In this document: in pieces, positions 1 to 5,535 of the stretch
Layout of the letters: each line of letters starts with the position of its first letter
Numbering within the stretch: position 1 is the first letter of the stretch
Origin: a virus
Direction: 5' to 3' (one strand)
DNA length: 20,009 bases
IMG/VR virus record: IMGVR_UViG_3300006327_000003
Location: 1 to 20,009 of that record
Program-made: the position numbers and the translations under genes
Notes under the pieces: model-generated
The model's input: the letters and a program-made list of their open reading frames with translations, nothing else
Databases searched by the model: none
What the model was told of the DNA's origin: nothing

Positions 1-11
1 GTACTGAAGAT

Positions 12-1136
12 ATGCCAGCCGATCTACAAGGTACAGATATTGATGGTCGTGGCGCTCAGTTACGTCATAAAGGGTGGGATGACGACAGCGATTCTGAAGA
101 ATTAGTTATAGAAGGAAGTGGTTTTGATCCTGCTGGCCCAGACACAGGAGGAGATCTTGGAGTTTTTGAAGTAGGTGGCTGGTTTGATGATGATGCAGAA
201 CTTGAACCACTTACTGAAGGTGGGTTACCTAAGTTCTCTGAAGAAGAACTTGTATATGCTCGTAATCTTTTAGAAGCTGAATTAAGAATGGCTGGATTTG
301 ACACAGCGGCGATTGGGCGACTGTTAGAAGATTGGATTATTCCTCGTTTAACTGGTACCTACTTTGATGAAACAACAGGAGTAACTATGCTTCCTCCTGA
401 TAAAGCAGAAGACTTATTACCTGAATTGTTTGAGCAACAAGAATTTAAAAATAGATTTCCCGGATATCACAAACGTCTTGATGCTGGTTATAACGCTATA
501 GATGTTCAAGATTATTTAAAATATGAAGATCGGTTTAATGAATTGATGGTTTCTTATGGATTAGATTCTTTAATAGCTGAAGGGAATGTAACAGCTAGAG
601 AATATATGGGTGATTTAATAGGTGGTAATGTTTCTTTAGCTCAAGTTGATAGAAGAATTACTCAAGGTGTTGCCGCTGTTTTAGATGCACCAGAAGAAGT
701 ATTAGCACAATATGAAGAGTGGTATGGTAGTGAAGGAGAGAATGCTTTACTTGCACAGTTCTTAGATCCTAATGCTGATCTAATTGATTTAGCTAATAAA
801 GCAGGAGCGGCCGCGGCTGGTGGTTACGCGCAAAAGATATTAGGTTCTGGAATAGATGAAAGTATGGCAACAGATATAGCGGATCTTGATTATACAAATC
901 AACAGTTGTATCAGGCATATACAGCATTAGCACAACAGACTGCTTTGTTTGCAGAGAAAGCTGGTGAGCAAGATTTTGATATTACTGAAGAAGGTGTTGA
1001 GTATGCTTTGAATTTAGACTCAGATACTATTTCAGATTTAGAAGAACGCAGAAAATCGCGTGTAGCAGAATTTTCTGGCGGTGGAGGTGCATTAATGTCA
1101 GGTACAACTACAGGATTCGGGAGCGCAAATGCCTAA
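12..1136 (+). CDS. acidic virion-associated protein, possibly 5'-truncated by the window edge
   Basis: I do not recognise a named family. The 374 codons from the first ATG encode a very acidic, mostly helical, soluble protein with no membrane segment. The N-terminal ~75 residues are low-complexity Asp/Glu/Gly. A helical core follows, and the C-terminus is Gly/Ala/Ser rich with a GGGG run. The reading frame stays open to the left edge (codons from base 3) and no clear Shine-Dalgarno precedes base 12, so the true start may lie outside the window. It heads the block containing the holin and head genes, so a structural role such as an internal virion or portal-associated protein is the best inference. 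Its stop overlaps the next small gene by 8 nt (ATGCCTAA). Confidence 0.75.
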   Translation: MPADLQGTDIDGRGAQLRHKGWDDDSDSEELVIEGSGFDPAGPDTGGDLGVFEVGGWFDDDAELEPLTEGGLPKFSEEELVYARNLLEAELRMAGFDTAAIGRLLEDWIIPRLTGTYFDETTGVTMLPPDKAEDLLPELFEQQEFKNRFPGYHKRLDAGYNAIDVQDYLKYEDRFNELMVSYGLDSLIAEGNVTAREYMGDLIGGNVSLAQVDRRITQGVAAVLDAPEEVLAQYEEWYGSEGENALLAQFLDPNADLIDLANKAGAAAAGGYAQKILGSGIDESMATDIADLDYTNQQLYQAYTALAQQTALFAEKAGEQDFDITEEGVEYALNLDSDTISDLEERRKSRVAEFSGGGGALMSGTTTGFGSANA

Positions 1137-1212
1137 ATATGCAACTAGCTCTTCCAAAGGGAAGGCAAAAAAGGTACCATACAAAAAGGTAAAGAAAGGT
1201 AAACGTAAATAA
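1129..1212 (+). CDS. 27-residue lysine-rich mini-protein
   Basis: This is a very short ORF supported by its junctions. Its ATG lies inside ATGCCTAA, overlapping the upstream stop by 8 nt, and its TAA shares one base with the holin ATG (TAATG). A GGGAG lies about 5 nt upstream. Of 27 residues, 11 are Lys and 1 is Arg, concentrated in the second half (KKVPYKKVKKGKRK), after a Ser-rich N-terminus. No acidic residue is present. Composition suggests nucleic-acid or polyanion binding, for example DNA condensation in the head, or binding to the acidic protein encoded immediately before it. That role is inference; no family is recognised. Confidence 0.7.
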   Translation: MPKYATSSSKGKAKKVPYKKVKKGKRK

Positions 1213-1400
1213 TGTTTAACAAAGACGTACTAGAAAGGGTGGTTGCCACATTCGCGCAATCATTCCTTGCTGTGTTCACCATTGGTGACATGGGAAGCAT
1301 GAAAGCGGCTGGACTTGCAGGAGCTACTGCTGTTCTCAGCCTCGTTAAGAGTGTTGTTGCCAAGCAGTTTGGTGATGGATCGGCTTCAGCCGCCAGCTAA
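1212..1400 (+). CDS. r1t-type holin
   Basis: A 62-residue membrane protein with the layout of the phage r1t holin family (Phage_r1t_holin), common in phages of Gram-positive hosts and especially actinobacteriophages. The N-terminal pattern DVLERVVATFAQSFLAVFT (residues 5-23) is typical. It is followed by a short polar turn (GDMGSMK), a second hydrophobic helix (AAGLAGATAVLSLVKSVVA, about 32-50) and a short Gly/Asp/Ser/Ala tail. Holins accumulate in the cytoplasmic membrane and open it to release or activate the endolysin at a set time. The ATG overlaps the preceding stop by one base, and its own stop overlaps the next ATG by one base. The endolysin lies about 7 kb downstream rather than adjacent. 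Confidence 0.85.
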   Translation: MFNKDVLERVVATFAQSFLAVFTIGDMGSMKAAGLAGATAVLSLVKSVVAKQFGDGSASAAS

Positions 1401-1876
1401 TGACTGACGTTACCGACCTTAAACAAGTCAAAGTATCTAGGATAACCCTCGGACTAATCATGTCCGTAGCTATCACCAGTGGAGTCGTCGTATGGAATGC
1501 GGCTAGTATCGCTGGTAGGATTGATGATTTGGAAAAACAGGTGCAGGTAATTGAAGGAAACACTGGAACAGACAGTACAGTTTTGGCAAAACTTGATGAA
1601 ATATCTCAAGGTGTCATGGAAAATGCTGACGGTCTTGATGATTTGCGGAGCGCTAGGGTCGATGACCTTAGCCGTTTCACTCCTGCTCATATTACAAGCG
1701 CTATGGCGGCTGACTTAGAAGTAATTAAAAGTGATGTCGATGAAATGAAAGATGTCATTGCTTCTCTTGCATGGGTTCCTTCAGAATTTAGTACGATCTG
1801 GGATCGTATCTATCTAGCTGAAGAAGCTATTCAAAGTAAAGCATGGGGAGAGAAATTCTACGAAGAAAATGAATAA
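1400..1876 (+). CDS. single-span membrane protein with coiled-coil ectodomain
   Basis: 158 residues with a short charged N-terminus, one hydrophobic segment at about residues 15-37 (LGLIMSVAITSGVVVW core) and a long polar, heptad-like helical region (about 40-130) rich in Asp/Glu and Leu/Ile. The topology is probably N-in, with the coiled coil outside the cytoplasmic membrane. It sits directly after the holin and is start/stop coupled to it (TAATG), so an accessory lysis role such as a second holin component, antiholin or envelope-spanning factor is plausible. No catalytic motif or lipobox is visible. It could instead be a virion membrane-contact protein. Confidence 0.75.
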   Translation: MTDVTDLKQVKVSRITLGLIMSVAITSGVVVWNAASIAGRIDDLEKQVQVIEGNTGTDSTVLAKLDEISQGVMENADGLDDLRSARVDDLSRFTPAHITSAMAADLEVIKSDVDEMKDVIASLAWVPSEFSTIWDRIYLAEEAIQSKAWGEKFYEENE

Positions 1877-2051
1877 GACTGTTAAGCTCATTACTGCGAT
1901 AACAGCCTTATTGGTTGCTATAGGTACTTTAATCGGAACGATCACTGTTACTTTAGGTAAAGGTGATGATGGTTCTAAGTATTCTTACACCACAATAGTT
2001 TTAGATAGTCCGGAAAAATACGAGCAATTCATACAGAACCATCCGGGTTAA
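1869..2051 (+). CDS. small single-span membrane protein
   Basis: 60 residues: a hydrophobic helix at about residues 6-29 (LITAITALLVAIGTLIGTITVTL) followed by a short polar tail of about 30 residues ending in a Gln/Asn/His-rich stretch. The ATG overlaps the preceding gene by 8 nt, and the last base of its stop is the first base of the ferredoxin ATG. It is the third consecutive membrane protein of this cluster. It may work with the holin or the coiled-coil protein in lysis timing, or anchor the ferredoxin encoded next. Neither is shown by the sequence. Confidence 0.7.
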   Translation: MNKTVKLITAITALLVAIGTLIGTITVTLGKGDDGSKYSYTTIVLDSPEKYEQFIQNHPG

Positions 2052-2326
2052 TGAAAGTCTGGATAGATCAAGACTTATGTACAGGTGATGGGCTGTGTGT
2101 AGAGATATGTCCTAGCCTTTTTGACATGCATGACGATGGGTTAGCATACGTTAAAGAAGCAGATTGGAAATCTTTATATGGACCAGATAACCCTCGTACA
2201 GATAAAAGCACTCCTGTTTATCAAATGGCTGGAGGAACAGCAACAGTCCCAGACGAGTTGGCTGAAAGCGCTATTGAAGCGGCTGAAGATTGTCCGGGAG
2301 AATGCATATTCCTTGAAATAGACTGA
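2051..2326 (+). CDS. single-cluster ferredoxin with Asp in place of the second cysteine
   Basis: A 91-residue small iron-sulfur protein, an electron carrier for a redox partner enzyme. The N-terminal part follows the monocluster bacterial/archaeal ferredoxin pattern: IDQDLCTGDGLCVEICP gives C10-x2-D13-x2-C16-x3-C20-P, with the closing ligand in EDCPGEC (C81; C85 is an extra Cys). Asp at the second ligand position is known from Pyrococcus furiosus ferredoxin, where the cluster is [4Fe-4S] or converts to [3Fe-4S]; actinobacterial 3Fe-4S ferredoxins that serve P450s also lack that Cys. About 20 extra residues are inserted mid-protein (about 41-63). The gene is start/stop coupled to a membrane protein in a late phage operon, and no oxidoreductase partner is visible, so it probably uses host enzymes. 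Confidence 0.88.
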   Translation: MKVWIDQDLCTGDGLCVEICPSLFDMHDDGLAYVKEADWKSLYGPDNPRTDKSTPVYQMAGGTATVPDELAESAIEAAEDCPGECIFLEID

Positions 2327-2340
2327 TAATGTAGTATAGT
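2313..2340 (+). promoter_or_regulatory. sigma70-type promoter for the head gene block
   Basis: A -35 TTGAAA (2313-2318), a 16-nt spacer and a -10 TATAGT (2335-2340), each one mismatch from the bacterial consensus. It lies in the last codons of the ferredoxin gene and just past its stop. Expected transcription start is near 2347, giving a leader of about 160 nt before the putative scaffold gene. Confidence 0.6.
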
Positions 2341-2349
2341 AATCTACAT
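2329..2349 (+). promoter_or_regulatory. palindromic operator-like site over the -10 box
   Basis: ATGTAG (2329-2334) and CTACAT (2344-2349) are perfect inverted arms separated by 9 nt that contain the -10 hexamer TATAGT. A dimeric repressor or activator binding here would directly control the promoter. In RNA the arms would lie mostly upstream of the predicted start, so a DNA-level operator is more likely than an RNA hairpin. Confidence 0.4.
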
Positions 2350-2506
2350 GGATGTATCGCTCTAAGCTGTCCATATTCCGCTGGGATCACCCACGCTCCT
2401 AGTGTGTAAGAAGTGGAGGCTGATCCAGCTTGTGACGACTGGGGATGCTAACAATAGTCACGCACCGCATGGTTCCTCCGACTATGTGCGATAGCAAAGG
2501 AGAGGT
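2341..2506 (+). promoter_or_regulatory. structured 5' leader of the head operon
   Basis: This gene-free stretch between the ferredoxin and the putative scaffold gene is rich in complementary segments. GCTGGGATCA (2380-2389) pairs with TGATCCAGC (2421-2429) except for one bulged G, with an inner CCAC/GTGG pair (2391-2394 with 2413-2416). Further on, ATAGTC (2454-2459) pairs with GACTAT (2480-2485), while CGCAC (2461-2465) pairs with GTGCG (2486-2490) and GCTA (2447-2450) with TAGC (2492-2495). The two sets interlock, so they are either alternative folds or a pseudoknot. The second set ends right beside the Shine-Dalgarno AAGGAG (2497-2502). A translational switch or protein-binding leader is possible; no tRNA and no known riboswitch is recognised. 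Confidence 0.4.
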
Positions 2507-2989
2507 ATGGAAGACGAATTTGATGTAGAAGATTCTGGTGGAATCAAGGACTTGCGCGATGCGGCTGAAAGAGGTCGTAAAGCTACACAAGAACTTGATA
2601 ATATGAAACGCGAAATGGCGTTCATAAAAGCTGGAGTTGATACCGACAGCAAAGCAGGTCAACTGTTGTATAAGGCTTACGATGGGGCGCTGGAAACAGA
2701 ACTCATACAGGCTGAAGCTTCAGAACTTGGGATTCTTAAAGGGAATGCACCAGCACCTCCGCAAGAGTCACCTACACGAGATGTAGCAGGTGTGCAGGAG
2801 CGTCAAGCTCTCGCAGGTGACAGTGTTTCGCCAGAGGTAAGTACTCAAAGTCCTTACGATCAAGGTTTTGCTGAGTTTAAAACTGCGTATGATTCCGGTA
2901 AGCCGAAAGATGAATCGGCGGCACGGTTTGTACATACTGTTTTAGAAGCGGCTGGTCGTGGAGACGAACGAGTTATTGATAATTCGTAA
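2507..2989 (+). CDS. putative capsid scaffolding protein
   Basis: 160 residues, soluble, charged and predicted helical. The acidic N-terminus (MEDEFDVED) is followed by a Lys/Arg/Glu-rich helix (about 13-45), a Pro/Gln/Ser linker (about 83-115) and a second helical region with an Ala-rich C-terminus. Scaffold proteins of many phages have this composition and size and lie just upstream of the major capsid gene, as here. The assignment rests on position and composition, not on a motif. It is preceded by a strong Shine-Dalgarno (AAGGAG, 2497-2502) and its stop abuts the next ATG. Confidence 0.6.
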   Translation: MEDEFDVEDSGGIKDLRDAAERGRKATQELDNMKREMAFIKAGVDTDSKAGQLLYKAYDGALETELIQAEASELGILKGNAPAPPQESPTRDVAGVQERQALAGDSVSPEVSTQSPYDQGFAEFKTAYDSGKPKDESAARFVHTVLEAAGRGDERVIDNS

Positions 2990-3355
2990 ATGCCTACCTA
3001 CGTTTACGAGTGTAAGGGGTGTACTCCTCCAGTACTTTGGGAGTTAGTACAAAGCATGAGGGACGAACCTATTAAGGTTTGTCCGTATTGTGATAAAGAA
3101 TCTGCTAAACGGATTCTTCAATCACCGGCTTTAACTGCTGATGCAGTTCCAAGCACTAGAAACAAAGTTCCTCCAAGAAAGGCAAACCCTACTTGGGAGA
3201 AACAAGTTGCAGGTGAACATAGGAATGATGGCTCTTTTGTTCCTTATCGTAAAGATGATGGCAAAACTATACCAATCAAAGAATTTACTGATAATCGCTC
3301 AAAGTATGAAGGACTGTTGCGAGAAAGAAAAAACAGACAATCCACTACTAATTAA
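2990..3355 (+). CDS. FmdB-like zinc-ribbon protein
   Basis: 121 residues. The N-terminus MPTYVYEC matches the FmdB-type regulatory zinc-ribbon family, with ligands C8-x2-C11 and C31-x2-C34 (VCPYC) around a QSM-x2-EP-I-K core that is also typical. The C-terminal ~75 residues are basic and polar (Lys/Arg/Asn), with no recognised fold. The ATG follows the scaffold-like gene's TAA with no gap, and the capsid gene starts 14 nt after its stop. Such zinc ribbons occur in many phage genomes with unclear roles. Here the location suggests a head-assembly or late-expression factor, which is inference. Confidence 0.8.
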   Translation: MPTYVYECKGCTPPVLWELVQSMRDEPIKVCPYCDKESAKRILQSPALTADAVPSTRNKVPPRKANPTWEKQVAGEHRNDGSFVPYRKDDGKTIPIKEFTDNRSKYEGLLRERKNRQSTTN

Positions 3356-3369
3356 AGGAGCGTAGAAAT

Positions 3370-4539
3370 ATGGCAGTAGTGCCTAATGGAGGTATGGTAA
3401 CCTCCTACGAGCTTGCGGTTGGCGTAAAAATCAACATGGACGAACTCATTTACATGATTTCTCCTACTGATTCTCCGTTTATTAACGGTATCGGAACAGA
3501 TGGAAGGCAACTTCTTTCAAGTTCTGGCACCGACCAGCAAGAATTTAAATGGATGGACGAGGAGCTATTGCTTCCTCGTGCAACGGTAACTGATACAGGA
3601 GCCGCAGGTGCAGGAGCAACTGATGTTACTGTATCCGCCGCGGATTCTTACAGATTCCAAGTTGATGACCTTATCAGCATAGCTGAGACAGGTGTTGCTA
3701 TGAATGCGTCAATAAAGCGCGTTACACATGTCAACAACGACGCTGGTGTTCTGACTCTTGCAAACTGGGCAAACGATTCAGCTTGGCCAGCTACCACAGC
3801 GGGACATGCAGACGTAGTTATTTGCGTAGGCACAGCCCTTCCAGAAGGTTCCGATCCGGGACAAGTACGTACAGCAGATCGCACGATCCGCACGAACTGT
3901 ACTCAGATCTTCGGACCTACCCCTATCCACATGTCACGTACTGAACAGCAGGTATCACGTTACGGTGTGTCTGACGAGTTCGCCAAGCAGGTTTATGGCC
4001 GCACGGTTGAAAACGTCATCACTCGTGAGCAGGCTTACCTGTATGGTCAGTACCAGAACAATGACGACAGCGATAAGCGTCGTTCAACTGGTGGACTTAA
4101 CTACTGGATTACTTCTAATACCGATACAACAACCACGTTGACTATCGCCGCATTGGAAGCACTCCAGCAGAAATGCTATAACGCAGGTGGTATGCCTGAT
4201 CTTTTGATCGCTAACCCTGCTTCGTTTGCTACCCTCAACGCAGTATCAGATAGTGGCCGTGTTCGCACAGTCATTGACGATCCTCGTCGTGGTCGCGTAC
4301 CAACAATGTCCGTCTTCACCGAGTTCGGTGAAACCCAGTGTGTAAGAAACCGCTGGTGTGACAAAGAGGGTGCGTTCTTGATTACTAAGGAAGGCGTTTC
4401 CCGTAGGGTTATGCAACCGCTAGTAGTTGAGGCTCTCGCCAAAACTGGTGACAGCGACAAGGTGCAAATCGTATGTGAAGAAGGTCTTCAAGTGAAGGGC
4501 GAATCACATATGGGCAAATTTACTACGCTAACAGCTTAG
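3370..4539 (+). CDS. major capsid protein, DUF5309/SU10-like (HK97 fold)
   Basis: 389 residues. The N-terminal pattern with a short helix, then SPTDSPFINGIG (31-42) and a QEFKWMDEELLLPRA segment (57-71), resembles the DUF5309/SU10-type major capsid family, a branch of HK97-fold capsid proteins. A Thr/Ala/Val-rich inserted strand region follows (about 72-140), then an Arg/Glu-rich helix region (THFGPTPIHMSRT-like stretch near 175-215) and a C-terminal domain. It has the best ribosome binding site in the window (AAAGGAG, ~10 nt upstream) and is visibly less AT-rich than its neighbours, as expected of a highly expressed structural gene. A stable hairpin follows the stop. It forms the icosahedral shell. 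Confidence 0.85.
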   Translation: MAVVPNGGMVTSYELAVGVKINMDELIYMISPTDSPFINGIGTDGRQLLSSSGTDQQEFKWMDEELLLPRATVTDTGAAGAGATDVTVSAADSYRFQVDDLISIAETGVAMNASIKRVTHVNNDAGVLTLANWANDSAWPATTAGHADVVICVGTALPEGSDPGQVRTADRTIRTNCTQIFGPTPIHMSRTEQQVSRYGVSDEFAKQVYGRTVENVITREQAYLYGQYQNNDDSDKRRSTGGLNYWITSNTDTTTTLTIAALEALQQKCYNAGGMPDLLIANPASFATLNAVSDSGRVRTVIDDPRRGRVPTMSVFTEFGETQCVRNRWCDKEGAFLITKEGVSRRVMQPLVVEALAKTGDSDKVQIVCEEGLQVKGESHMGKFTTLTA

Positions 4540-4559
4540 TAATTTAATACCCCCCCACT

Positions 4560-4600
4560 GTTGTTAGGGGGCGCTAGGGTTTCCCTCGCCCCCTGACAAC
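4560..4600 (+). terminator. strong hairpin after the capsid gene, no U-tract
   Basis: A 14-bp stem, GTTGTTAGGGGGCG (4560-4573) with CGCCCCCTGACAAC (4587-4600), one T-G wobble only, continues through a CT bulge into AGGG/CCCT with a TTT loop. The sequence after it (GACTATCATC) has no T-run, so this is not a classical intrinsic terminator. A C7 tract (4550-4556) just upstream could pair with the G5 tract instead, giving an alternative weaker fold. Partial attenuation, or 3'-end protection of capsid mRNA, would explain higher capsid output. Confidence 0.5.
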
Positions 4601-4615
4601 GACTATCATCTAACT

Positions 4616-5530
4616 ATGCCTACTATCGCAGACTCCATCCAAGACACGAAAAGACTTTTAAATAGTAATACGCGTGCCGAATTAGATCTTATTAAAGTCG
4701 GCATTGGTCATTCAGATACACAATTTGTATTGACACATGAAGCAGATGGTGTTCGTGCTGGTTCTTATATATCAGTAAGTCACGGTAATACTGCACCAGA
4801 AACCATGTATGTTACTAAGCGTAATGGTGCGAATGTGTATGTTATGCGTGGCATGGATGGCAGTACCGCTCAAACTTGGGGAGCGGATTCTATGATTGAA
4901 GTAGAACCACGCTTTACTGGGCATCAAATTTATCAAGCTGTTAAGCAAGCTATCTATGCTTTACCTGAGAATTTATTTGCTATTAGTACTGTTAGTGTTG
5001 ATTTCGCTACTTCAGAGCAGGCTAAAACAGTCACATTTGGCGACGGTTTTTATAACATTGTTTCTGCTACTCGTACAGCTAGAGATTCAGAAGATCGTTT
5101 ACTTAAATTTAACTGTAAAGTTCAAGAGTATAACGGTGCTTATAAGTTGATTAGACAAGAAGGAATAGAGAAAGCAGTCACAGTACAAGTTACATATAGT
5201 CATCCGTTTGTAACAGGGACTCTAGATCTGGATACTGATCTCGTGTCCATTGTGAAAATGAAGTCTGAGATGACAGATATTCCACCATTAGGCGCAGGAG
5301 CAATTCTAATGCTTGCTGAGGAGTCAACTCGTCTTGATCTTCATGCCGCTGGTGATTCGAGGGGTGACGGAGCCGTGAATCCCGGAGATCGTTCTCGTTA
5401 TTCATTGATATTACAGGCGCAATATGATCGTCGGGTAAGTCAGGAGGCACGTCGTCTGATGGCGAAGTATGGTTTGCGGACTGATGCTTCAGTCGGCGCA
5501 ACATTTCCCACGACACTTCGTGGTCATTAG
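4616..5530 (+). CDS. putative head-tail connector / tail-tube adaptor protein
   Basis: 304 residues without a motif I can name firmly. Residues about 1-95 are beta-rich with Gly turns (SYISVSHGN, MRGMDGST), followed by a helical stretch (HQIYQAVKQAIYALPENLF, about 101-119) and another beta region. The C-terminal helical, Arg-rich segment (YDRRVSQEARRLMAKYGLR) is typical of ring-forming adaptor proteins. It lies between the capsid and the putative tail nozzle, where podoviruses carry adaptor or tail-tubular A genes. No Shine-Dalgarno is evident before the ATG, which comes 15 nt after the capsid hairpin. Confidence 0.6.
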   Translation: MPTIADSIQDTKRLLNSNTRAELDLIKVGIGHSDTQFVLTHEADGVRAGSYISVSHGNTAPETMYVTKRNGANVYVMRGMDGSTAQTWGADSMIEVEPRFTGHQIYQAVKQAIYALPENLFAISTVSVDFATSEQAKTVTFGDGFYNIVSATRTARDSEDRLLKFNCKVQEYNGAYKLIRQEGIEKAVTVQVTYSHPFVTGTLDLDTDLVSIVKMKSEMTDIPPLGAGAILMLAEESTRLDLHAAGDSRGDGAVNPGDRSRYSLILQAQYDRRVSQEARRLMAKYGLRTDASVGATFPTTLRGH

Positions 5531-5535
5531 TAAAC

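Noticed and set aside
2327-2506. tRNA or known riboswitch in the leader
   Set aside because: No T-arm GGTTCRANTCC pattern, no acceptor stem and no recognised riboswitch core; only generic stems.
4549-4558. CCCCCCACT motif shared with 19995-20003
   Set aside because: Short, low-complexity match; not enough to claim a repeated site.
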